Made by a program: the position numbers and the translations under genes. Shown here one piece after another: positions 48,847-59,620 of a stretch of 64,000 bases of DNA (position 1 is the stretch's first letter; the number at the start of each line of letters is the position of its first letter). The notes beneath the pieces were generated by a model. It did not search any database. It had not been told where the DNA came from and worked only from the letters and a program-made list of their open reading frames with translations. The stretch covers positions 1,860,001 to 1,924,000 of the forward strand of contig OZ024840.1 of NCBI GenBank assembly GCA_964017145.1, in the 5' to 3' direction. Origin of the DNA: Agrocybe praecox. Taxonomy: Eukaryota > Basidiomycota > Agaricomycetes > Agaricales > Agrocybaceae.

Positions 48847-48900
48847 GTGAGTCGCTGTCGGTCTGCTATACGAACAAATCTCATATCTATCCTCTGCTAG
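48847..48900 (+). other. 5'-UTR intron of uS9
   Basis: GTGAGT donor after AAGAACAAG and CTGCTAG acceptor, 54 nt, 40 bp before the ATG at 48940. Its preceding leader exon resembles that of eL13 (see findings). Confidence 0.6.
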
Positions 48901-48939
48901 ACTTCTGTGACCCGCCGCCAAACCGGGATTTTCGTCAAA

Positions 48940-49485
48940 ATGGCTTCATCAGTTAAGGCCGTCCAGACGTTCGGCAAAAAGAAAGTACGTCGCAAAGGCC
49001 AAAGAATGAGCGACTGGCCGTATTTATGCATTGGTTAATTAGACCGCGACTGCTGTCGCCCATGCTCGCGAAGGTCGCGGACTCATCCGTGTCAACGGCT
49101 CCCCCATCAACCTCGTTCAGCCTGAAATCCTCCGTCTCAAGGTTTATGAGCCCGTCCTTGTTGCTGGTGAAGAATCCTTTGCCCCCCTCGACATCCGCGT
49201 CCGCGTGAAAGGTGGAGGACACACTTCGCAAGTTTATGCTATCCGCCAGGCTATCGCCAAGGCTCTCGTTGCCTACTACGCCAAGTACATCGATGCTTTC
49301 AGCGCTATGGAGTTGAAGAAGAAGCTTGTTGCTTACGACCGAACACTGTTGATCGCTGATCCCAGACGGATGGAGCCCAAGAAGTTCGGTGGTCATGGTG
49401 CTCGTGCTCGCAGACAGAAGAGGTGTGTAGGTTTCTGGTCGACTAATTATGGATACTTACCAACTTGGACTACAGTTACCGTTAA
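48940..49485 (+). CDS. rps16: 40S ribosomal protein uS9 (RPS16)
   Basis: Three exons (48940-48984, 49043-49422, 49476-49485), 435 nt, 144 aa. [75 protein letters not shown] and the conserved ARARRQKSYR terminus. The last coding exon is only 10 nt and supplies the C-terminal SYR that reaches the decoding centre. It is a cytosolic small-subunit protein. Confidence 0.96.
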
Positions 49486-49901
49486 AAGGATTCTCCTTGT
49501 GTCTTATACACTTGCATCATGTTCTCACTCTGTATGCATTTTCATTACTGTAATCTATGCTCTATGCAAAGCGATGAACATGAAGCACCGCCTAGGCTTT
49601 CGAGGATCTTTGTTGCCGCCCCATTACTTGACTGTCCCTGTGCGAAGTTTAAGCATGAAATGACCACGTCATTGCCTTAATGTCTGAAAGAGTAGCCAAA
49701 GTCATTACTTTGTGTAAAAATTCTACCAATTGTTCAAATGCGATATTTAGTTAACAATAAAACTCACATCTTTTTCGAGTGAATACAATTGGACGTTGCG
49801 TGACTCATGACCGTGACCATCGCGCTCACGCGGTCTCGACAGTATGACATTGATGATCGCTTGCCGTGTGGGTGCCAGCCTCACTCTCTCAAGCCACGCT
49901 T
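49486..49901. other. intergenic region
   Basis: About 415 bp; uS9 3' UTR followed by the promoter of the BRCT protein gene. No separate feature is supported. Confidence 0.5.
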
Positions 49902-52523
49902 ATGATGGCGAGTACCGATGAGTTAATCTCGTCGCAAGCGACTCAAGCAGGGCATGAGCTCATATTCGTACATGACGATGGTTCTGCTATACAAGTCTTC
50001 ACCGAAGCAGGAGGCATTAACAATCGTCCAAAGCTCATGAGAAAGCTCAAGGTTTGTGTTTTGCAACTTTTAACTTTCCTCCCCATTTACTTTTTCTCTA
50101 CTTTTCAGAATCATGGCGCAGCGATTTGCAATGATCCTACCACTGCTGAACTAATCATTGTAAACCAAGACACTTCACAAGGAAGACACTTTATTCGCAA
50201 CTGGGGCACCGACGATAGCAAAGTTGTTTTACATGAGTTGTGGGTTAGAAGATGCATCGAAGCTGGGCGGGCTCTTCTGCACGACGATCAATGGGGTGAC
50301 TGCATTGCTCGTGATAATGGTTCGTTCTCGGAAGAAGAAGAAGACGATATGCCACAAAAGTCAGTTTCCATTTTTGTTTCGCAAATACAGATTCTAAGCA
50401 GCATTTATAAGAAGCCCATTACCCACTCCTCGCGAGACCCCTTCAGAAAAGCGTGGCACACCATTGGCAACGACTGATGCCATTCCCCTCGTACCAACAA
50501 GGCAAATTCAACCTCAAGATCCTAACGTGATGCCACCTGCACTCACTTCTGAACCTACACCATCTATATCTACCAACGGTTCCATGCAAAATCCTTCCCT
50601 CACGCCATACAGTTTAATGAATGCCATGCCACCTTTCATGCAATTTCCTTCTCAAATGGCATCCATGTTCAACGGCGCAACCCCGCAGCAAATGATGGCT
50701 GCTAGTACCATGCCCCAACAACTTATGTCAAACCTCATGGCGCAACAGATGATGGCCAATATGAGTATGATGATGCAGTCTTCTGGTATGCCTTTCAATC
50801 CTGAGTCTTTTAGCGTGGCTGTCGCGGACGCGATATCAAAATATGCTTCGGGTTCGCAACCTACATTCAGTCAGCCGACGCGGTCAGAATCGCCAGACCC
50901 AGCACCAGCTCTACCTTATCCTGATGTGCCAGTTCGGTCAAGTGACAAGGGGTCATCCAGAAAATCTTCGTGGTCAAACCCGGTTTCTTTGGTTAGGCAA
51001 CGCTCCCTTAGTCAATCGTCAGACACACCATCGACACAAATTTCTGCTGTTAAAAAGGGCAAAGACCGGGCTGCTACTCCTTCTCCTAAACGTCGCAAAA
51101 CTTCTACAGGGTCATATCCACATGCTTTTGGACCGAACGGAGTCGCTTCTCAGAAAAAGGTATTTCAGACGAAGTCCGGACAAGAATTGGCATTTTTCGT
51201 GCAAATTGACATGTATAATCGCTTCAACCTCGTCGATGCAATCAAGGTAATGAATTCTTTAGTTTTGGGTAATCTGTTCACTGCATAACGCTTCTGCTTT
51301 TTTTATAAGAAAAATGGAGGGAGGATTGAGAAGGAGCAAGAACTCGCAGATTATGCAGTCCTATACTCCGGTCATAAACAACAGAAGGCCTTCAAAGGAT
51401 TGCTAGCATCAGCTCAAATGGCTGGAAAAATCGCAATACCCTCAAGATATATCTATGACTGTGTAGAACAAGGCGCTCTTTTGGACCCGTCTGATTACGA
51501 GTTTGGGGTCATATCCAAAACTCCGAAAAAGAGTCGGCCATCCACTCTGAAGGCAAAGGCTGGATCGGAATCTAATGATGACGATGAAGCAGCGAAAGAA
51601 GCCGAAAGAAAGCGACTCAAAAAAAACCAGCGAGAAGCGGAGAGAAGAGAAGCAATCAAGAGGAGAAAGGAAGACGAAAAGGCTAACCTGCCGCAGAAAC
51701 GAAAGAAGGATGCAGAAACACCTGCAGAAAAGATCAGTGCTTCAAAGGTGGATACAGGCGATGTATCGAAACCGCTAGGTCGTCGCACCCCTACTCCACC
51801 ACCAGAACACACCAGAGAACCTTGGGGAAACGGCTATAAATTTTCTTTGGCTGAAAATCAATTTGCTATGGCTTATGCAGAGTTGCTTGTTACTCGTGAC
51901 CACTCAGTTTCTTTAAACTCTGTGTGCAGTGCGATACATAAAAAGGTTCGCTCTCATCTGTGTTTATTTTTCGCTATAGTCAATCTAACTTCAAGCAAAG
52001 CTACCACATCATACTTTAGGGTCATGGCGTACCCAGTGCAATCGAATAATGTCGACCGAATTTGAGACGTGGCGCAAAAGGTCGAGTATCGCTTTTCGCA
52101 AAGCTTTGCGGGAATCGCAGACTGCTCCTCCAACGTCTGCTCCTCCTACCCCCATGATACCAGCAAGGGAGCACGTCACTCCCACCATACAGCCGCCTGT
52201 TACACCGCAGAATGCTGTTGATTCAAGCAGTAAAGCAGCGGCTCGTAAAGATTCAAGCACTATCTTTCAAGACGACCTAAACGTGATATCTCGGTACTTC
52301 GTCCAGGCTGATGAACATGAGACCGAAGAATCTCTTTGGACGCGCTTAGCAGCGACGGTACGTTTGCACTATGACTTATTTTGATTGTTCTTAATTATAT
52401 TCCTCCATCTTTCAGCATCGCTGCCACACGAGTTCCACCTGGGAAGACTTTTATCGAGAATATTATGAAGACGTCCAGAAACGTCATGCTGAATTTGTGG
52501 AGGAAATGGGTATAACGCAATGA
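49902..52523 (+). CDS. BRCT and Myb-like domain protein, possible Rap1-type telomere factor
   Basis: Starts MMASTDELISSQ at 49902. First BRCT about residues 15-100 (ELIFVHDDGSAIQVF, AICNDPTTAELIIVNQ, VVLHELWVRRCIEAGRAL). A Met/Gln/Pro-rich linker follows. The second BRCT is KVFQTKSGQELAFFVQ ... AVLYSGHKQQKAFKGLLAS ... SRYIYDCVEQGALL. Next is a long Lys/Arg/Glu helix. Two SANT/Myb-like units end the protein: FSLAENQFAMAYAELLV ... LGSWRTQCNR and FQDDLNVISRYFVQ ... SSTWEDFYREYYED; the SW-R and TW-FY helix-3 pattern is that of the Rap1 Myb family. BRCT plus this Myb type fits Rap1, but the second BRCT and doubled Myb are unusual. Five or more introns. Confidence 0.6.
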
Positions 52524-52706
52524 TTTATATTTGATTTATTCCTTCGACTTCAACCTGTAAAATATCTTGTACTTGCGTCTCGATTCATTCTCTCATGCTT
52601 AGTGTAAGAAAACCTTTAATATCATGCACGTTCCTGATCTTTACCTGGTAGAATGCTCTATTTTGCAATGCTCTATTAGGCAGCTTGGTATTTCTGGCAA
52701 AGCATA

Positions 52707-53315
52707 TTAGTTGGATATAGGCTCTACTTCTAGATGCTTTGGTGGAGTTTTGAAGAATCTCTTTCGTTTCTCCTCTTTCGTCTCCGTTGATTCTCCAGCT
52801 AAGGATCCGGTATATTCCAATCCACCGAGCGCTGCTCCCAAGAAAACGCAACCAGCAAGAGCCTGTGGCAAGGAACGTGCTATGGAGGAGAGTCAATCTC
52901 AAAACTTGCGCTGACATACAGCGCGACTCCTTACATCTAACACCAGCGAGAAAACCAGCTGCGCAACCCGCAGAAGCACTGCTAACAGCATCTCTCTTCT
53001 CTCGCTCATTGGCAACGTAGTTTTCCGTGAATGTATATGTGGCACCCATAGCAGCTATTTGGCAAAAATAATTAGTTTCTGGCCAAATAACAGTAGTTCA
53101 AATGATGCACTGAACGCACCAAACACGCCGATTGTTCCTCCCGTTCTCGTGAAGACACCCATCGCACCATGGGAGTGAGTGCCTAGCGCATTCTGGATTG
53201 CACTGAAGAAGAGACCAAGAGCGGCACCCTGTAAGCCTGTTCGCGCGGCTTCTTGGATTGGGGATTTGGCCTCGAAGGGTTTGGTTGCTGGGGTGCTACC
53301 CTCTGAATCTGACAT
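52707..53315 (-). CDS. complex I accessory subunit, Tim17/NDUFA11-like
   Basis: Starts MSDSEGSTPATKPFEAKSP at 53315. Membrane segments with the small-residue Gly pattern of the Tim17/22/23 family are visible: TGLQGAALGLFFSAIQNAL, FTRTGGTIGVF, AMGATYTFTENYVANERE, ASAGCAAGFLAGV and AGCVFLGAALGGLEY. The C-terminus is KHLEVEPISN before the stop at 52707. Length (~170-180 aa) and order match the fungal 21.3-kDa/NDUFA11 (B14.7) subunit of NADH:ubiquinone oxidoreductase in the inner mitochondrial membrane. An import-pore protein of the Tim17 family is the alternative. Confidence 0.75.
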
Positions 53316-53476
53316 GGTGGCTTTTTCGAACGGCGGTGAGCGGATTGGCCAACGGGTTACAGGACTGTGATCGACTGCCTTTTTGGGACACAAACCGACG
53401 CGTGAGATTGAGACTTTGTCTCTCTGATTGAAACTACTATCTCCTTTCTTTGTAGGACGCTCTCATACTCACTGCG

Positions 53477-55746
53477 ATGGCTGACAATGGCGACGAATAT
53501 ACTGGTGATCTGCTGATGGAGGAGGAATATCATGCGTGGTACCAAAATCAAGCAACACCACCTCCTTTCAAACTGAGTAGAAAGATAAACGTTGGTTTTC
53601 GTGTTCTTGACAACAATTAGGCACTGGATATGAACATTATTCTGCTAGTTGAAAAATCCTGTAGACCTCCAAACCGTTTCTCCGTATCCCTGGAATGAGG
53701 AATCTTTAAACACATTATGGGGAGGTGGTCTAAACACTATCGAGAATGTTCATGCCTGGAAAGAAATTATTTCTGAATTCTGGGACGCTGTCGCTGTGGG
53801 CTCTGATTCCAGCGTGCATATATTTTTTGCTCATCAAAATAAGGCTCCCGTATCTATCAAAATCCCTGTGGTAAGTCACCTTCTTTTTTCTTGAACATTT
53901 GAGTGGCTACTGATGTGTCAATAGCGAACACCAGCTCCAGAGAACAAACCAATAGAGGTACTACAAGCTGATAAGACTTGTGTTGCTTGGGCCATGCCAA
54001 AATCAATTCTTGAACCACTTCTCATCATAACTCGTGGCAGTATAGTCTACATCTATAACGTTATTCGAGTAGGCATTTCAGGATGTTTACGCGGTCATGG
54101 AGATGTAAGTCCTTACTAATTCTTGTAATCGAGGAGTACACAATCGTAACCTATTCATATAGACTATAACATCTATATCTGTGCATCCAAGTATTCCAAA
54201 TCTGTTCTGTACCACTTCGCGGGATTTCACCACTCGTATATATGACCTCGCACTCCCTGCTCAGTATACAATAGACGAAATCGATATGACGACTCAACGC
54301 AGAATGAGGAAAAACAAGGGCAATTTTGCCCCGAACCCACATTGGCCGCCTGGCAAGGAGCCAAGCTTGGCAGGAGCAGCTCATGGCTTAAGGTTGCCCT
54401 TAAACGAGTGGGAGGGGAAAGGAGATGGGAGGTGTATCATCGTTTTACAGGGTGGCCGGTCGGGCGGACATCAGGCTGCAGTTTTATGCTCGGCAAGTCT
54501 TCTTCATTGGCTCGTTGGTACAAGACTCTCTGACATATATCGATATATCTCAGGCATTTCATCCTACACTTCCGTTGATTGCGACAGGTGGAGTATGTAT
54601 ATCTATTTGCGGCATATAACTTTTAGTAAAGACTGAACCGAACAGCTTGACAGAGTGGTCAAGATCTGGCCAGTAAGGACAGCGAAGAATTACACGTATC
54701 TTAAACGAGAGGACAAGCCTCTATTCAGCAGTGGAAGGGTGCACAAAGCGCGAGTCCATTCTATTTCCTGGTGAGTTCACGTCTACCAGAATCACCATTA
54801 TCACTCTCTAGTCATCTTTTGCTGAAGTGAAATCAAATTCAAGGTTGCAAGATGATCTGTTGTTAACCCACAGTGCACCAGCTATCATGCGCAAATTCCC
54901 ACACGACAAGGAGAAAAAGGACTGGTACACTGAGCCTGGAGAACTGATAGTATGGCGTTGGCTCGGACTCGACCGTTTCTTTCCACCTGCATGGGAAAGC
55001 AATACTATAGAATCTCTGAAAAACCTTCGAGGGTGCTCGTCGGTAAGACTGCCGCTACTTGATGATGTTTTTATAAACCGAAGCTAATATTCAAGGGCGC
55101 CACCCCAGGACTACCAAGAAAGCGGTAGGTCTCTTCCTGTCGTACAGTGATATAGAGAAACTAATTTTCTCTTCTAGCGTCTTTTAAAGTTATATCTATC
55201 CACTCCTTCAAAGGTGGTCCTAATCTCTCACAACTATACGCCCCAAACCTCAATCTATACCAATCCCCAACGCACGACCCATTGGCCGTGTACGTCTACC
55301 CCGGAGAAAACTCCGTATGCTTGTTTAACATAGCCCACATGGTCCCCCGAGAGAAACCCCCCTTCCCGCCTGAACTACAGAAGCTGTTGGATGCTGAGAA
55401 GAATAAACAGAATGATACCAAGTTGTCAAACGCTATTCGGGCGGTGAACCTCAACCCACAAGCTGCTGGGCAGTCACGGACACGAACGGATGAAGAACAA
55501 CTTGAGGACAATTTGGGTCGAGGAGTGGAGAACCGTGATCGCGATGAAGAGGAAGGAGAAGCGGATCCGATGAAGATGTTTATAAGGCCAAAGGTCCCAG
55601 TTCCAGATATCAATTGCCGCCAGCTTGTTGTTGAGGTTCCCGACGACGTAGCCTTGGTTAGCAGCGCTATGGGTGCAGATGGGCGGCTTATTATAGGAGT
55701 CGGAAAGAAGGGTATGCTCTGGGTGTGGAAGAAGACTGACGAGTAA
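53477..55746 (+). CDS. WD40 protein, EED/ESC-like (possible PRC2 subunit)
   Basis: Starts MADNGDEYTGDLLMEEEYHAW; an intron links to LKNPVDLQTVSPYPWNEES. The propeller shows CVAWAMPKSILEPLLIITRGSIVYIYNV, CLRGHGDTITSISVHPSIPNLFCTTSRDFTTRIYDL, FHPTLPLIATGG, VVKIWPV, KARVHSISW and a last blade DGRLIIGVGKKGMLWVWKK. The order 'integrated value, GHGD-I-S-HP-PNL-SRD--RIYD' and ELIVWRWLGLDRFFPP match EED/ESC, the H3K27me3-reading subunit of Polycomb repressive complex 2. An acidic insert (~55450-55560) precedes the final blade. About eight introns. If not EED, it is another nuclear WD40 protein. Confidence 0.65.
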
Positions 55747-56457
55747 TCTTGTTGTGCCATCTTTCTATAATATCTCTTGTAGCTGTGTTATATGTAGTGC
55801 ATCGGCTGGTAAATTTCATACACTTGTCCCTCCTTTGTTGACGTGAAAAAATCGTATATAGTACTAATACTAAGTATGCCATGCTTGTTTGTACATACAA
55901 ACTGTAAGAAACTACTGCCGATGTCCGAAAAAAATAACCAGAAAGAAGAAATAAAATGATACAACCATGCCGATGCAGAAAGGCAGAAAAAAATGTTGTT
56001 TATGCCGTGATATGATGGATGGTAGGTGATTGATGGATATGTGCATTATTATTGGGCCTCTCCGCAAAGATAGAAAAACCGTCGCACGAGCATGGGTGAG
56101 TGAGTGCACAAAAGCATGGTCATAAGCTCTAGATCGTAACCGAGAAGGAAAAAAAACTACTCTAAGCAAGACGTCCAATAAAGAAAGTCAATGAGAATGG
56201 ATTGAGATAAACATGGGATTTTCGTTCCGATTCCGTGCGTAATGCACAATGCATAACGTGAATCTGCGATATCGGAGGATCGTCGGACATGTCGTGTCGA
56301 TTTTTTTTGTTCTTCGGAGGGTCGGAAGGAAGGCTAGAGGTGGTACGATGATAGCTAAGCTGACGGCAGGGAAGCTAGGAAGGTGACTAAACCATCCCTA
56401 GCGTCGTAAGAACGTGCAGAGGAACAATTGAAAATGTGCACATCGATAACGGAGCCA
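55747..56457. other. intergenic region, possibly containing an alternative 3' end
   Basis: About 710 bp between two convergent genes. A minus-strand open stretch at 56355-56520 (starting MEEANNTIYVGVSANGSV) overlaps the end of the next gene in another frame and could be an alternative last exon. Otherwise 3' UTR-like. Confidence 0.35.
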
Positions 56458-57862
56458 TTAGCCGATACTCCGACGTAGATAGTGTTGTTTGCTTCTTCCA
56501 TGAGCATAATCGTATGCATTTCCCTGGAGTGTAGGTGGGACATAAAGCAGATCATTGGAGTACGAAGGACCACTATCATTCGGTCGTAGGCCGAGATAAG
56601 GAGCAGAAGCAGAAGCCATGGCGGAATGTATTCCTTGATACTGAGGAATGTTGGCAAAATAATGTGTCTGCTGTGGGTGCGTGGGGGACGGTGTCGTCAT
56701 AATTACTGCAAATGCGCCTGTTTCCGTTGAAGCAGACATGGCAGAGTGAGAAGGAGATGCGACGCCATAGGACCATGAGTCAACGCCTGGGAGCATCGGA
56801 GGAGGAAAAGCAGCGGATTGAGATGTTTGTGCTGGGACATTAGCTTGGAAGTAGGAGCCGCCGCCGCCGCTGCTGGATACTTGTGATACTCCTGGTGAAG
56901 TCGGCAGACTGAAGCCTGTTACATTGGCAGGTGCCGAGCGTGGTGGCGGCGGAAGATCCGATGACTACAATCGACGTTTTAGACGTATTGCATGTTCCAT
57001 GTCCATAGGTTTGCGGGATTTTCAAAGGATGAGAATTAGAACCCATATAAACCAATAAAAATCCATAACAGAAAGATGGACAGCAAAAAAGAGGGGGGCA
57101 ATTTCAGCGACGGTGACGCATTTTAGGACATATACTGGAAAAGAGAGAAAGAAAGAGAAAAGAGTAAGAACGGTGCTTTCCAGCGGTAACAAAGGTGGGT
57201 GGTGGACAAATAAATTATTGACAAGTCGTACTCACCATGTAAGGCATGGCCCTGGGTTGTTGGGGCTGCATTAGCATGTACCCTGGATGTGCACCTCCCA
57301 TCATCTGAGGGTATCCGTACTGATATCCCGGTGAGACTGGTGGAGATGGCACGCCGTAGTATCCTGGCACAGAGTGCGAATGTGACCGGGAATGGGGTGA
57401 CCGACGACGGTGATGTGAAGACGACTTGTGGTGAGGAGCAGTCATGTAGGTCTGCGGCATGACCATAGGAGCATGAGGCATCATCGGCATCGGTGCCAAC
57501 TGCTGTTGGTAAGGGGCGGGGTACTGATGCTGTTGAGGATACACGATGCCGGGGCTTGCCAGACGCATGGGCCCTGGGCCATCGCCATAATCATCGGATG
57601 ATTCTGATGCTGGAGATGGCGGATGGATGTACAACTGACGGGGCTGCTGAGAATGATGAGGACGCTTCAACTTGTTATGGTGGGATCCCGGTTGTGTTGG
57701 ACGAGCAGGGGGCGACGGGGAACGACTGCGAGGAGGACTTGGCTGGATTGCATGCTCAAACTGCGACCGATGCTGCTCCGTTTTGTCCACCCAATTCGCA
57801 ATCCGCACCTGAGTAGCCAAATATCGCTCATAAGCCTCTGGTGAAAAGTCGTACTCTGTCAT
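56458..57862 (-). CDS. low-complexity Pro/His/Ser/Tyr-rich protein, unknown
   Basis: Start at 57862: MTEYDFSPEAYERYLATQVRIANWVDKTEQHRSQFEHAIQ is a well-formed helical N-terminus. The rest is compositionally biased: Ser/His-rich (HHKSSSHHRRRSPHSRSHSHS), then Met/Pro/Gln/Tyr-rich. A large intron of about 270 nt runs from ~57240 to ~56967 and links to SSDLPPPPRSAPANVTGFS. A run SSSSGGGGSYFQ follows and the frame ends YLRRSIG at 56458. Such proteins in fungi are often transcription cofactors or RNA-granule proteins, but nothing here decides. The C-terminal exon choice is uncertain. Confidence 0.5.
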
Positions 57863-58293
57863 CGTCCAAGAAGAAAAGAAATAAAAAAAGAGGGAGAAGG
57901 CTCGAAAGCTGATGCTGATAAAGGTGGAAGAAGAACAATAGAGCAATTTATAGTAGTTGTAATGAGTCCGGCTATGAGCGTTACATGACAACACTATGGA
58001 GACTGTTCATCCGGAAGGCTCTGCTATTATCTAAAGGCTGTACTCCGTTGTATGTAACAAAACCGGATCTAACCTTCGGAACCCTGTTGTACCATTCATT
58101 GCCTTGCTTCATGTCATATAAATCCATCCAATCTGATCCATGTATTAAGAAAAAGCCACAACTATCAATGGAACGACGTTCTACGCCAATATGCAAGGTA
58201 TGTAGTACACTAAAATGACAATCCTCCTCAACAACATGAGGACTACACGTTCACATCTTTCCCATGAACCCGCGGAAACCTGTGCCCAACAGT
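57863..58293. other. intergenic region
   Basis: About 430 bp: promoter of the low-complexity gene and 3' UTR of the repeat peptide precursor. No gene supported. Confidence 0.5.
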
Positions 58294-59195
58294 TTAATAA
58301 GGCACAATGACGCCGTTGGGAGCCTTCGTAGCTTCCTCAGCAGGGATTGTGTTGATTGCCCGCTTCCTGTAGGGTACAATGACACCATTCGGCGCCTTGG
58401 TCGCCTCTTCAGCAGGGATTGTGTTGATTGCTCGCTTGTAAGGTTGAATGACTCCGTTGGGCGCTTTGGTTGCCTCCTCTTCGGGAATGCTGTTAATTGC
58501 TCGTTTTCGGTATGGCACAATAACACCGTTGGGCGCCTTGGTCGCTTCCTCAGCTGGGATAGTGTTAACTGCCCGCTTCCTGTAAGGCACAATAACACCA
58601 TTGGGCGCCTTGGTGGCCTCCTCAGCTGGGATTGTGTTGATGGCTCGCTTCCTATAGGGCACGATGACACCATTGGGCGCTTTGGTCGCTTCTTCAGCAG
58701 GGATTGTGTTAATTGCTCGCTTGTAAGGTTGAATAACTCCGTTGGGCGCTTTGGTTGCCTCCTCTTCGGGAATGGTGTTTACAGCCCGCTTGTATGGCTG
58801 GATAACACCGTTAGGCGCTTTGGTGGCTTCCTCCTCTGGGATTGTGTTTACCGCACGCTTCCTGTAGGGCACAATCACACCATTCGGCGCTTTTGTTGCC
58901 TCTTCGGCAGGGATGGTGTTGATCGCTCGCTTCCTGTATGGCACGATCACGCCGTTGGGAGCTTTAGTCGCCTCCTCGGCAGGAATGGTATTTACAGCGC
59001 GGACGTAAACTGGGATCGTCTCCAAAGGTTGAGGGGAGCGCTTGGCTACGGCGACCTGGAAATTATATGTTATTTTTGCTCGCAGCTTACGACAGTGACA
59101 AAACTTACCTTCATGGGCATTGGCATAGGAGCAGCCATAACATGGCCAGCCAAGAACCCAGTCAAGAGAGCAAGAACGACTTGTCGTGAAAGCAT
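58294..59195 (-). CDS. secreted Kex2-processed repeat peptide precursor
   Basis: Two exons, 59195-59109 and 59055-58294 (53-nt intron), 282 aa. Residues 1-21 (MLSRQVVLALLTGFLAGHVMA) are a signal peptide; APMPMPMK and VAVAKR follow, the latter a Kex2 site. A spacer SPQPLETIPVYVR leads into ten tandem units, each A[I/V]N[T/S]IP - [A/E]EEATKAPNGVI - [V/Q]PY, joined by RKR or KR. The last unit ends at PY with the stop codon, which shows the likely mature C-terminus after removal of the basic residues. Predicted products are 21-residue peptides without Cys. This is the layout of yeast alpha-factor, Ustilago Rep1 repellent and fungal RiPP precursors (UstA, GigA). No DUF3328/UstY-type modifying gene is present in the window, so an unmodified secreted peptide is the simpler reading. 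Confidence 0.85.
58297..58998 (-). repeat. ten tandem 63-72-bp coding repeats
   Basis: Units in coding order: 58998-58927, 58926-58855, 58854-58786, 58785-58717, 58716-58645, 58644-58573, 58572-58501, 58500-58432, 58431-58360, 58359-58297. Units 3, 4 and 8 are 69 bp (Glu/Gln/KR type), the last is 63 bp, the others 72 bp (Ala/Val/RKR type). Many differences between units are synonymous while the peptide hardly changes. Confidence 0.95.
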
Positions 59196-59620
59196 GTTGG
59201 TCGAAATGATTGTGTTAGGGGGGACGAAGTGAAAGTTGGCTAGCGCTACAGTTGCAAACTGGTAGATCGAAAGATAGGGCGCGCCTGCGGCCGGGGCTGA
59301 AATGTACAAGAAAAACTGGATGGGCGATTAATTGGAAAGAAAAATAACAAAAAATGTCAAATACTTACAAAAAGGAAGGACGAAAGGAAGGGGGGAGAAA
59401 GAGAGAGTGCGAACCGTGGTATTTAAGAGATCATACTGCCGACGACAACCCAGGAACATGGGACGGTTGATGAGCAGATGGTCGTAAGCAGCAACCAATG
59501 ATATTTAGATCGCGACCGGCACCTTAAATTAGCTCACACGTGATTGGCTATATTTTTACTTGGCCAATTTCTCACTTCGGCGCTGCATTACCTGCCTCCG
59601 CTCTCTACTACAAAAAAATT
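59196..59620. other. divergent promoter between the repeat peptide precursor and ESF1
   Basis: About 425 bp separating two start codons. It should carry both promoters; I see no distinct regulatory motif I can support. Confidence 0.5.

Noticed and set aside
58264..59232. A 322-codon plus-strand repeat ORF opposite the peptide precursor
   Set aside because: It is the antisense shadow of the tandem repeats. It has no signal peptide or meaningful motif, while the minus strand has a signal peptide, an intron and Kex2 sites.
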